NCBI GenBank assembly: GCA_963556145.1
Contig: OY744468.1
Span: forward strand, 4,030,001-4,094,000
Direction of reading: 5' to 3'
DNA from: Hygrocybe punicea
Taxonomy: Eukaryota; Basidiomycota; Agaricomycetes; Agaricales; Hygrophoraceae
Length of the DNA: 64,000 nucleotides
In this document: piece by piece, positions 47,643-58,647 of the stretch
Layout of the letters: each line of letters starts with the position of its first letter
Position numbering within the stretch: position 1 is the stretch's first letter
Notes under the pieces: model-generated
The model's database searches: none
What the model was told of the DNA's origin: nothing
Seen by the model: the letters and a program-made list of their open reading frames with translations, nothing else
Program-made: the position numbers and the translations under genes

Positions 47643-50600
47643 ATGTCTCACAACAATATTCCCTCGATAATAACAACCCATCATGTCTCCTTTCACCCTG
47701 CAATAAACATCGACGACTCTCCTTCCCCCGACCTCTCCTTACGGCCTCCTTCGCCCCCTCTCAACGCCCGTCTTTCTCCTCCCTCTGCCCCGCCTCGCGT
47801 TTCCCTCGAAGTACCCCCCTCTCCAACCCCAACCTACGCATCCTCAAATGACGGCTCATCCGTAAACGTACCCCCTTCACCCACCCTCTCCCACTCCTCG
47901 TCCGTTCTCCACTTTCCAACCTCAATCAACCTTCGTGGGAATGACCCCAACAAGCAGCTCCAGCACCAGCAGCTCTCTCCATCTCTCCTCAGTCCCACGG
48001 ACACATCCAGTGGTGGCAGCAAGCACTCACCCAAACCCAGCTGGTCCAGCTCGGCCGAAGGCAACAGCAGCAGCGATGGCACCGAACCTGATCCCCATCA
48101 CGGTATCCCCCTGCGCCACATCAAGTCCGAAGCTTCCGAAATAACACGCGTTGACCGTTCCCGTTCCCGATCACCCTCACGTGAAATGTCGCGCAGCAGG
48201 GACTCGCATGCCACAGCCGTTGACTGGAAGCTAAAGGGCAAGGAGCGGGACGAGCCACTTGACCATCCCCGCATACAGGAGCTCCCTCTCGATGCCGACA
48301 CCGACCCCGCTCCATTTGCCTTCAAACCTTACCAGCTGGCTCACATGCTCGACCCCAAAAATATCGATGCGTTGGAGGATCTCGGTGGCGTGCACCAGCT
48401 CCTCGCCGGCCTGGGCACACACAGAACCCGCGGTCTTGTAACTGCGGCCTTAGGGCGGACTTCTCGCGACCCTCAGCTAGGGGCAGGTGATCGGGCCTCT
48501 CAGAGGCACGATCGGCACGAACCTCACGATGCTAACGATCACGACCATATTTCTAATGATGTTAGTGGCATTCCAGTACCAGGTATCGTCGTCACCTCTC
48601 CAGACGGTCTCGGAAACAATCAAGACCAAGATGATGGCGAAAGCGAGCCTGACCCAGAGGAGGGTCCCGCTTTTTCGGCTTCTCTACATGAACGCCGTCG
48701 AGTTTACGGTCCAAATATTTTGCCTCAGCGAGCAAGCAAAAGCCTCCTCTCTCTGATGTGGACTGCTCTCAAAGACAAAGTCTTGGTGCGTTTGCTCCCG
48801 TTGCCCCCACCCCCTCCCTTTCACACCTTCCTTTCAGATTTTGCTCTCTTTTTCTGCTGTAGTAGCGCTCGCCCTTGGCATTTTCCAAGACTTTGGTCCC
48901 GGTCGACAACCCAATCAGCCCAAAGTAGATTGGGTTGAAGGCGTTGCTATCATGGTCGCGGTATTCATTGTTGTACGTACCTCCGCCCCCCTCCCCACCC
49001 TTGGCTAAACTGTCAAACTGCATTATCAGGTGATGGTGGGTTCTCTAAACGATTGGCAAAAAGAACGTCAGTTCCAGGTACTCAACGAGAAGAAGGAGGA
49101 GCGTGGTGTTAAAGTCATTCGAGATGGTGTCGAACACATGGTCGATATCAAGGTAACAACTGCCTTTTTCTATACATTCCACCCGCTGACATACTTTTTT
49201 CTTGCTTCTTACTTCTCTTCCTCACTGAAGGATGTCGTGGTGGGTGACATTGCAATGCTTGAACCAGGCGAGATCGTCCCCTGCGACGGTGTATTCCTCA
49301 GCGGTCATAATGTCAAGTGCGACGAGTCGGGTGCGACGGGCGAACCAGATGCTATAAAGAAGGTGCCGTACGATCGATGTATCGCACTCAGAAACAAGGT
49401 GTTCGCAGACCGGGAAATCGCCACCGGAGAGGCCGATGGCAAAATAAAGGGCGATGGCTTGGAGGGGATGCATACCGATTGCTTCGTGATGAGTGGAAGC
49501 AAGGTCCTCGAGGGTGTTGGCCGGTATGTCGTGGTAGCAGTCGGGACCAAGAGTTTTAATGGCAGAATTATGATGGGTACGTTTCCTTTGGTTGCCAACC
49601 CCCCCCCCCCCCTGTTCTTTCGACTGACTTCATTACGGCGGTAGCGCTCCGTGGTGATGCTGAAAACACACCATTACAGTTGAAGTTGAATAGCCTCGCA
49701 GAATTGATCGCGAAAATTGGGAGCATAGCCGGCCTTATTCTTTTCACGGCCCTCATGATCCGTTTTATTGTGCAGCTGGTGAAGAATTATCCATATCAGT
49801 ACGTTGGTCATTTTTATTTCATCGTCAACAAACTCACGGGCGTACAGACGTGCGAACGAGAAAGGGCTGGCCTTTGTCAATATTCTTATTATCTCTGTTA
49901 CCTTGGTTGTCGTTGCTGTGCCTGAAGGTGCGTGTCGGGTAGGGCTCTTTTACAGTTTATTCCTTTTTATTGATTGTGTTTTTCAGGCTTGCCTTTAGCT
50001 GTCACGCTTGCGCTCGCCTTTGCGACGAAACGCATGACAAAGGAGAAACTATTGGTTCGCGTCCTCGGGTCTTGTGAGACAATGGCAAATGCCACCGTCG
50101 TGTGCACAGACAAGACTGGCACACTAACGCAGAACACTATGACCGTCGTTGCCGGCTCCGTCGGCATCCACGCTAAATTTGTGCACGACCTCGAGCAGAA
50201 CCAATCACGGACCAATGCAAATGAGGAGGAGGGTGTCGGCTCGCCAAAGCCAAAAGTCCGGAAGCACCCAGACGACTTCTCCATTGACCAGACGGATTTG
50301 AACAGAGTGCTGTCGCCACCGCTCCGTGCGCTGTTCAACGAAGCGATTGCCGTCAATTCCACCGCATTTGAGGATGTGGACCCCGTGTCGGGTCAAAAGG
50401 TTTTTATTGGGAATAAAACGGAGACAGCGCTGTTGCAGTTTGCGCGCGGGCTCGGGTGGAAGGATTTCAAGCAGGCAAGGGACGCTGCTGAGGTCGTACA
50501 GATGATCCCGTTCTCGAGCGAGCGCAAAACGATGGGTGTGGTCCTCAGGCTGAGGAATGGCAGGTGGAGGTTCTATGTGAAAGGCGCTAGTGAGATTCTG

Positions 50601-52584
50601 ACAAAGATGTGCCGTCACCATGTCGTGGTCCACCAAGATGGGAACCACGGGGTCGGCGATGATGGTGAAGTTGAGACTGCGCCAATCGGCGAGCTCGACA
50701 GCGATAATATTTCACGGACCATCATTTTCTATGCCAATCAGACCCTGCGAACCATTGCGGTGTGTTACAGAGATTTCGATTCGTGGCCGCCCAGACATGT
50801 CCAGTACTGTGCACAGGATGAGGTTGGTGTTCTCCCGTGCGAACACCTCAATGTAAATGCGTGTGTGTTGATTGTGTGGTATGTCATATAGGTGGCGTAT
50901 GATGACATTGCTTGGGACCTCACTTTGATCGGCATCACTGGTATTGAAGACCCACTCCGTGACGGTGTTCGCGAGGCCGTTGCGAAATGCCACAAGGCTG
51001 GCGTGACCGTCAAGATTTGTACAGGCGACAATGTGCTCACAGCGCGTTCCATTGCGCTGCAGTGTGGGATCTACACCGCGGGCGGAATCATCATGGAAGG
51101 TCCCATCTTTAGGCAACTTAATGACGCTGAGCGGCTGGAGATCCTTCCACGCTTGCAGGTCCTCGCCCGATCTTCACCTGAAGACAAGAAGCTGCTCGTC
51201 GAGAAACTAAAAGAGATGGGAGAGACTGTGGGCGTGACAGGGGATGGGACAAACGATGGGCCTGCTCTCAAGACAGCGCATGTCGGCTTCTCTATGGGCA
51301 TTGCCGGGACTGAGATCGCCAAGGAGGCCTCCGACATTATACTTATGGACGACAACTTCTCGTCAATTGTGAAGGCTATTACATGGGGACGCTGTGTCAA
51401 CGACGCTGTCCGCAAGTTTCTGCAGTTCCAGGTGTCTACCAATGTCACGGCTGTTGTGGTCACGTTCGTGTCTGCCGTCTCGTCTGTGAGGGAAACTGCG
51501 GTCCTTTCTGCGGTTCAGTTGCTTTGGATCAACATTATTATGGATACGTTTGCGGCCCTCGCGTTGGCAACGGATCCCGCGTCGGAAGCGCTTTTGGACC
51601 GCAAACCTGACGAGAAGACTGCCCCTCTGTTTACGGTTGACATGTATAAGCAGATACTATTCCAGTCGACTTACCAGATCGCCATTACGCTAATTTTCCA
51701 CTTTCTTGGGAGCAAAATCCTGCCCTCTGCCTCGCCAGAGGTTATACAGACCCTAGTTTTCAATGCGTTCGTGTTTGCCCAAATCTTCAACTCAGTCAAT
51801 TGCAGGAGATTGGACAACAAATTGAACATCTTTGAAGGCCTCAGTCGGAACCCATACTTTATTCTCATCACTCTAATCGGTATGTGTTGTCTATCTGCGT
51901 CCCCCTTTGCGTTGCTGCTGTCCGTTGTCTGACAAGTGTGGTGTCCTCAGAGATTGTTATACAAATTGTGATTGTGTTCGTTGGGGGCTCGGCTTTCCAG
52001 GTTACTCCTATCAAAGGCCGTGAATGGGGCATTTCTCTTGCACTGGGTGTTGTTTCTATACCTCTCGGTGCCGTCGTTCGTCTCCTTCCAAATGGGCCGT
52101 TTGAGATATTGTTCAAGAAATTGCGACTGCTTCCTAAGCCGCCACCGACCCTCCCACAGATCCGGCCTGATGTGGAATGGAACTCTGCCATCACAAGGGT
52201 ACGGGATAACCTCAGTCTGTTTGCACAAATTCGTAGCGGGCGTTTAAGATCTTCACCTCACGTCACCAAGAGCCGGTTGGCACGGCTCAATTATGATGGG
52301 GAACGACTGCGACTGTGAGCAGTTTTCACCGATTTATTGCTGTTTTTCATTTTAACGATGTGTTTTGACACAGCCCATCGTCCCTTATGGCCATGGTCCC
52401 TTCACTCGTTGCTTCCTCGATTGGGGCTGGTTGGGCGCCGCAACCAGGCCTTTCAGATCCTGCGCATTTTGATCCTTCAAAATCCTCTGCGGCATTGTGG
52501 GAAGGCAGAATCCAGATACACCCAGATACGAAAGCCGACGACCCGATATACCGGCGATGGGGTGGTGGCCCAAAGTCACCTTAG
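47643..52584 (+). CDS. PMC1: Ca2+-transporting P-type ATPase (IIB, PMC1/PMCA-like)
   Basis: The N-terminal 380 residues from MSHNNIPSIITTHH are Ser/Pro-rich and disordered, with the RSRSPSREMSRSRD stretch. The pump core then follows: an autoinhibition-linked helix YQLAHMLDPKNIDALEDLGG, the actuator segment CDESGATGEPD, VPEGLPLAVTLALAFATKRM in M4, the phosphorylation site CTDKTGTLTQNTM, KGASEIL, the hinge IEDPLRDGV, TGDGTNDGPALK, and M5-M10 including NVTAVVVTF and NIIMDTFAALALA. The absence of a second M5 Ca site and the VPEGLP motif are typical of IIB pumps of the vacuole or plasma membrane. An intron at 52315-52373 extends the C-terminus to a tail ending WGGGPKSP at 52584; without splicing it would stop at 52318. 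About ten other introns of 50-80 bases are present. Confidence 0.9.
49599..49612. repeat. Run of 14 C in an ATPase intron
   Basis: A homopolymer of 14 C lies in the intron after SFNGRIMM. It is noncoding, but its length is prone to sequencing error. Confidence 0.8.
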
Positions 52585-53330
52585 GCCTAGGAACGGTTTC
52601 CCGTGTGGACCGATCAGTGGTCGCATGTAATGCAGGCACATGAAAAGTCCTGATCCAATGCGGCTTTTTTTTTTTTTTTTGATAGTTGTAGACGCATGCC
52701 TTGTCGACTACATCTTCGTCTTCACGCCACTGGCCCGAAGGTGTGATAGATGTTTCATTGTCTGTCAGGCGCGGGTGTCGCAACTACATTGGCTACACGT
52801 ACTGCATATGTCACCTTTCTTGGTCCGGCTTCCGGAAAATATGCCTTTCCTATACCCTAGCACCCACATTTATACCTTCATGTGTGCATACTCAAGTCAT
52901 CTTTTTACGCAGTTATGAACATAGAGGTTCCAAGCCAGCAAAAGAATCACTACTTTATCGTTATGATCATTTCATCATTATACGTTAGAAACTCCAATAA
53001 TTGAATGCCAATCTAAGTCAATATATAGAGAAATGATATGTTTACAACGACGTTATCAACGTTGTCAATACCTCGAAGTCACATGATGTGTCACGCAAAA
53101 ATTCACAACTTTTGTGTGCAGTTCCGAGTGATCAACAGCTTGTTATGTTCTATATCAGTGCAGTGGTCCTGCAGAAATATTTAGAATATGTTTTTGCTTC
53201 GCTATTGAACGTTGAACGTTAACGTGTATTTCAAACGAAACATTACATGAAAATCTACACGAATCGCTGACAAAATGTCCCATTCTCACTGGGGTTGAAC
53301 GTTGAACGTTCTGAGGGCTTCTAATTCTCT
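52585..53330. other. Gene-free AT-rich region with T run and heptamer repeats
   Basis: This is the 3' flank of the Ca2+-ATPase. It includes 16 T at 52665-52680. The heptamer TTGAACG is arrayed at 53205-53220 and 53294-53310. Small minus-strand frames here look random. I see no LTR boundary for the Gag fragment that follows. Confidence 0.45.
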
Positions 53331-54020
53331 TTATAACTCGGCGATTCGATGATCTTGGCTTTGAGTCACTGTCCTTGACTGATCTCGAGCATCTGACCTA
53401 TAAGGGAGACTGGGCGAACTGGGCGCGACACGAGCTGTCTGAGGATGAGTCGAGGGTGCAAACGGCTTCAGAAGGGTTCGAATATGGTCGGGAGGATGTG
53501 GCGAGATCAAGGAAATGGAGCGCGACGAGGTCTGGGTTAAAACAGGTGCTGCTGATGCGAGAGATCGAGGGGAAGCGACGACCACTGAATCGAAGCTGTT
53601 CGAACATGACAAGGGACGGATCGGGGCCTGAAATGGTTCGCCTCGTCGCAGAATAAAGAGTCCTGCATCGTAGATCGTCTCTGTCGTGTAGAAGTCAAAA
53701 GGATGGTGATCTGGAAACTTGAGCTCGAGAGGTGACGAGATTTTTGACCAGAGGGAAGGTTGGAGTCCTCGAACGAAGTAATTGCTTTGTTCTTGTGGCG
53801 ACAATCGATTTTTCGAGAGGAGGAACTGTGCGATGACGTAGAACGAACGAAAGTAGCTGCCGAGGTCAGATTTGGTCGAGATTGAGGAGGATCGCTGTTT
53901 CGCAACTAGTTTTTCGAGATCGCTCATCGAATATAGGTTCTCTGGATCAAGATAGAGGGACGTTACTGCGGAAACAAAGGCTGAGAAGCTGTGCGAGTTG
54001 TTGAATTCCGGGAGAGTTCA
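53331..54020 (-). pseudogene. Retrotransposon Gag-like remnant
   Basis: On the minus strand a frame from about 54020 to the stop at 53331 reads FSAFVSAVTSLYLDPEN, SDLEKLVAKQRSSSISTK, DLGSYFRSFYVIAQFLLSKN, PQEQSNYFVRGLQPSLWSKI and LELKFPDHHPFDFYT. This is the helical Gag segment seen in many basidiomycete LTR elements. A proline/serine-rich tail follows. There is no zinc knuckle, protease, reverse transcriptase, integrase or LTR nearby, so I call it a fragment. The sequence keeps one open frame of about 200 residues, and a captured host copy cannot be excluded. The upstream start is unclear because a stop (TGA) lies near 54030. The neighbours are an AT-rich spacer and an unrelated minus-strand gene. 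Confidence 0.6.
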
Positions 54021-54195
54021 CGCTTTGAAGAGACCCGTTGTTTCCTTGGGAAGTTGTCCTCGTTTCCGCTGTGGTCAGTTGACAAGGTCACAACATGGAC
54101 GGGATGGTACTAGAAACATAGGCACTGTCTGCAAGCTGTCTACAGAACATGGCTAAAGTAGAATGTCCATACAAAACGACAAGAAGACCAAGTGA

Positions 54196-55159
54196 TCAAT
54201 CGACTGGCTTGAACAGAGGCTCACCGTTGTTGTCTACAGCAGTATAGATAATTTCCTTGGCAAGATCTTTTTCTGCAGGAGTGAGTCTGGGATTGTTTTC
54301 CACCAATCGCTCTCCGTCCTCAGTTGTTGGTTGGGGATGGGATATTCCTCTTCGGGTGTCTGGTCGTGAGGCCCACATGTTAACCATGAGTAGGCGCTGA
54401 TCATCACTCAACGATTCCCATACGAATTCGATATCATAGTATAGTCCGACATCCTTAATCCTAGAGGCTTTCTCAGAAAAATTATTATATTCTTCGTCGG
54501 AGATGTCGTCAAAAGCTGGGATGTCGAACTTATTATAGGCTGCCCAAGTGGTGAGCAAGGGTGGGACTGTGAAACAAAATCAGATGTCGCTCACTCCACA
54601 ACAATTGGGGGTGTGGACTTACAAAACCCTAACCGCTCTGCTTTCAGTCTAGACATTGTTTCTTCAGGAACAACTTTTCTTATGATATCATTGAGTCCTT
54701 GAAAGAGAATAGATGAGCGAGTCCTCATAAGAATACAGGAGGCCAAGTTAAGGTGCACCTTGCGCAATGCGAGTCTTAACTTCCCAGTCTATCAGCATTT
54801 TTTCTTTCTCCTTTTCCTTTTCTTCTGTGACCCCCTTCCATTCCTTTAAATTATCTATCTCCCCTCGAAGTTCATCTATAGACTCCTTCACAGACTGTCA
54901 CATCAGCCACGAGACTGATAAACAACCATACAGGAAACCAATAGTTATTACCTACCTTGAGCCGAGTGCGATAGGAGTGTTTATGTCTGAATACTACGTT
55001 TTCTTGTTCTGCAGTAACTGTGTACGATTGTGGTGGTGATGATAGTTGGTGTGCGACAGCTTCGACGATGTCGTTATATGAAGCAGAAGCTGGGACATGG
55101 AGCCTAACCGCCATTGCAGGTTCAGTCCTGAGATACGCTACAGTGCTGGTGGATGTCAT
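54196..55159 (-). CDS. Unknown protein with central coiled coil
   Basis: About four exons run from the ATG at 55159 (MTSTSTVAYLRTEPAMAVRL) to the stop at 54196. The first exon shows a small domain-like stretch with RLHVPASASYNDIVEAVAHQ. A Glu/Lys-rich helix follows around 54850 (SVKESIDELRGEIDNLKEWK then EEKEKEKEKM), which should form a coiled coil. Exons with GLNDIIRKVVPEETMSRL, then LLTTWAAYNKFDIPAFDDIS and the acidic tail ending DNNGEPLFKPVD complete it. I recognise no family. The tail segment LTPAEKDLAKEIIYTAVDNN is helical. The region between the first intron (about 54960) and 54770 was joined by eye and may be off. The promoter holds a TTGAACG array (55223-55246). Confidence 0.6.
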
Positions 55160-55222
55160 GACTAGAGTTGCAGGGGAGCTGAGCTGCAGGCGTGTATCGA
55201 GTAAAGCAACATGGTTGTGATA

Positions 55223-55246
55223 GTTGAACGTTGAACGTTGAACTTT
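55223..55246. repeat. TTGAACG heptamer array
   Basis: Three successive GTTGAAC units occur here. Two-unit arrays of the same heptamer lie at 53205-53220 and 53294-53310. They bracket the Gag fragment and the coiled-coil gene. Confidence 0.75.
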
Positions 55247-55311
55247 CAAGTCATCCTGCTGACGGTAATGTTGCGTGTGACGGATAGTAAATAATTGTAC
55301 CGCAATTAACC

Positions 55312-56165
55312 ATGAGCACCGTGACTCGTCGCCTCATAAGTCTGCCGCTTGGAGTGGCTTTGGAAGTAGATCTAAAAGGCCCAACTTCTGGTCCCCATGA
55401 CGAGGCAAAGCTAGCGATATTTATCCATCCATGGTCGAGACTGGGAGGCACGATGGACGACCCGTACGTCTCCAACTTCCAATCAAAGCTGTCTTTCAAG
55501 CTCTTCTGACCCTTAGATGGTTTGCTTGAAACATTCTCGCACCGTTATAGAGTGCTGCACACTCTGATTCAATTGCTGCATAAGCTAAACTTTCATGTTT
55601 TGAAATTCAATTGCCGTGGAGTTGGCAAATCTACCGGATGGCCTTCGTTAAACGGTCTCAGCGAAGCAAAGGACCTACAGAATGTTGTAACATGGGCACT
55701 TCAAACCGTTGCCCATGTTGGCACCCTGGTCATCGTTGTGCGTGTAATGCTTAACCAAAACCGTTACAGCAAGAGGACTGAGTTTTGCCGCAGGGATACT
55801 CATATGGCTCTTTGGTCGCTTCACTTCATCCTGTCCTCTCCCCACCCATCAAGACGTCACATATCCTACTTTCCTACCCCCTTGGAGTGCGAGGGTTTCT
55901 GACCTTATTCCACACAAACACCTACGCAACAGCTTTAAATGACCTCCTCCATAACCCCAATGCCAATGTTCTCATTGTATATGGGGATCGCGACGAATTT
56001 ACGAGTAACACGAGTTATGAAACCTGGGCAGCCGGCCTCCGGGTGGAAGCGGAAGGAGATGAAAGAGGGACGCTAAAGGTTTGCAGAGTAGAGAATGCAA
56101 CTCATTTTTGGAGGGGAAGAGCGAACAGAGACTTGGCGCGTATCGTTGAGCAATGGTTGCCGTGA
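55312..56165 (+). CDS. Alpha/beta hydrolase
   Basis: Exons 55312-55463, 55551-55737 and 55794-56165 join to 711 bases (236 residues). The fold is visible: an early strand LAIFIHPWSRLGGTMDD, whose HPWSRLGG loop can form the oxyanion hole, LNFHVLKFNCRGVGKSTG, and the nucleophile elbow GYSYGS (Ser about 116), created right after the second intron. VLIVYGDRDEF supplies the acid (Asp about 180) and VENATHFW the His (about 217). The size and the RGVGKSTG motif match small serine hydrolases of the COG2945 kind, whose substrates are mostly unknown. No signal peptide is seen, so a cytosolic enzyme is likely. Confidence 0.82.
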
Positions 56166-56383
56166 GCGCCCACGACAAGGGCAGATCAAGAGACTTTGTA
56201 CTTCTGCCTTCAATACTAGTTTATTATAATAATGACCGAAGTCGTTGCCAAGCGCAAAAGGCTGTTTCTATTTGTGGTTGCCGGCACCTTTACGTCTCCA
56301 CCACCACAACACAATTTTCAGCAGTTCCGTTGTAGTTTTCCATTCACCTAGTTGCCCGACCCCTGTGATATCGCTGCGGGACC

Positions 56384-57987
56384 ATGTACGTCTTGCTTGT
56401 GTTTCCCAAACAATCACTGTAACTCATTGCCGTCTCTGTTTGCCACTCACTACGTGGCTCAGGCCACTCCCAGACGAAAGGCCTCGCCAGAGCGTCGCAA
56501 ACCTCATCGGACGATTCGAGCAGCAGACCAAACGCCCGGTGGTTGGATCCCCACGTAATTCTGGCGTTGGCGTTGCGTCACACAGCACTGGCGATTCAGC
56601 CAGTGAGGAGACTCTGGGAAAGGAGAAGCGAGAGTGGCCCCCAAAGCCTGTCTCTTCAAATGATAAGCCACCACCGCCCATTGTCCCATCTTCCTCCTGG
56701 ACCCGACAACTTGCACAGGCCACCCCTCCACAGCCTGTAATTCCACGTAATAGTACAAACCTGCCACTCGACCCGCCTGCAAATGAGCTTCTTTCATCTT
56801 CTACGCCAACCCTGGGTGTGATAACGGTTTCTGAACCTGAGCCTCTTCCTACAGATCAGGCATCAGTGACAGCCCAACCTATTTCCAAGTCATCTCAGCG
56901 ATCGCCCACCTCTCCAGTCAATATCCCTGCGACCAGACGGACCACAACCCCCAAGGCGTCGCTAGGCACAGCCGCAAAATCGCCACCGAAGACGCCACTG
57001 AATACTCCCACTCGACCTCTCAAACCACAACACACGGGCCAATCCACCATGTCGTCTGCTACAACTACCCCTCGACAGTCCAAAGCCGCGACCAAGACGT
57101 CTCCTTCCACGCCCTCACAAAAAAATAATGTGTCCAGTCCCAAACCTCCTACGAGCACGACTTCACGCCCCAAGACTCCCTCCTCTGGTCTGTTTGCTCC
57201 GACCGCAGCGTCCCTCGCTCGAGCCCGTAATGCAGCGCCACAACTCCCTACGCCCACAAAGAAAGCCACTTTGAGCAGTGACGTTGCCGACCGCTTGAGC
57301 AAACCCACTGCAGCGTCGTTGTCAAAGGCACGCACTGCGCAGTCTGTTGCAAGTCCTGCTAGAACAATGGCGAAGGCAGCTCGGGGCGGGTCTCGAGTAG
57401 TTGCAAAGCCAAAAGCAGGGTCGGCCACAGGAAATGCGATGCAGGAAAAAGAGCAACGGGCTACTTCTACCTCTGACGTTGCATTAGAAACCGAGCATCC
57501 GGGGAATGGGCACGGAATTCAAGTTTTAGCCTCCACAGAACATGCTAGAGCAAGGACAGAGTCGGACGAGGAGAGCCACGAGGAACGTGTCGAGGTTGAC
57601 GAAGAATCATTACAGGTCGTTCCAGCATCACTCGATATAGAAGATACGGCAGCAGAGGTTGAATTTGGAGTTGAGAGCTCAATCTCTCATGGATCTCTTG
57701 AGTCCTCCACGCTTCTTGCCCCAGAACACGACTGTCACCCGCAGTCTCAACCCAAGCCTCTGATGGAACCTCAAATGGTTCCACCCTCTGAACCTGCAGC
57801 AGATCTTTCATCTGATCTGCACCATACCCCCGACATTGCAGAGAAGGTAACACCTCACTTGCATGTTGGAAACGACATCGAGGCTATGGTTACTTTACTG
57901 GAATCCGTATCAATCCCAAAGGTCCGGCGGCTGAGCCTTGCGAGCATTCCTGATGAAGATGTCCATGAGATCCCAGATGAGGAATGA
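56384..57987 (+). CDS. Long disordered protein; start codon split by an intron
   Basis: The long exon 56463-57987 has no convincing upstream in-frame ATG. Removing a 77-base intron with GTACGT...CTCAG ends (56386-56462) joins AT to G and creates an ATG in the context GGGACC ATG CC. The product would be 508 residues (1527 bases), starting MPLPDERPRQSVANLIGRFE. SVANLIGRFEQQTKR is the only ordered-looking helix. The rest is Ser/Thr/Pro-rich with repeated TAASLARARNAA and TAASLSKARTAQ blocks, SP and TP phosphorylation-like sites and an acidic C-terminus. I do not recognise a function; low-complexity proteins of this type occur in many basidiomycetes. Start placement is an inference. Confidence 0.6.
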
Positions 57988-58647
57988 AGCCAGCCATGAC
58001 GCTGTCCAGGGCTATCGCCAACGGGAGTGTCTCTGATTTACGAATATGGGTCCCTTCTCAGCGGGACTGCATTTCTTCTTGTATGTTTTGATTCGCTCCA
58101 GATCTGTTCACACGTATAAACGGTGCGTTTTTCGTCATTCTCTGTCAGTCCATGTTCACACACCAACAGTCGTTTCAGGACACTTTGCGCGCACTCTCTC
58201 TTTTACTTTCCAACACTTTTACATGGTGGCGAGTCTGCTTTTTTCATTCATACATTACAGTAAGGTCACACATTTTTTACTAACTGGAGGGATTCCCTAT
58301 ACCCCGTGGTACTATGCAATTACGAAAGCTTTCGTACAATCTGAACGTATACAAATCTGAAAATAAATTTCAAATGATTACATAATTTACATTTAGAATA
58401 TTAATGAATTTGACGACAAGGATGGGCCTGGATGGCCGACTGATAGTCTGCTCGACCTTACAGTGGGTCTCAACCGAGTGGGTTGATTTGCTACAGCAGT
58501 CTGCGCATCTGGGCACGGAACCAAATCATGTCTTCCGTAAGGGGAAACCGGTATGTCTGTGTTACAGAATAATAGTTTGTGTTTCTGTTTGACGTGATGA
58601 TTTTCTCAAATAGGCGCCCTCTCTCTGGTTGGCCGAACTAACCTTTG
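57988..58647. other. Gene-free stretch upstream of the lectin-like gene
   Basis: The 3' flank of the disordered-protein gene grades into the promoter of the next gene. It is T-rich with small frames that show no family resemblance. No tRNA or clear regulatory box was recognised. Confidence 0.35.

Noticed and set aside
48231..48422. Minus-strand frames opposite the Ca2+-ATPase N-terminal region
   Set aside because: They are shadows of a long plus-strand coding exon with no family resemblance.
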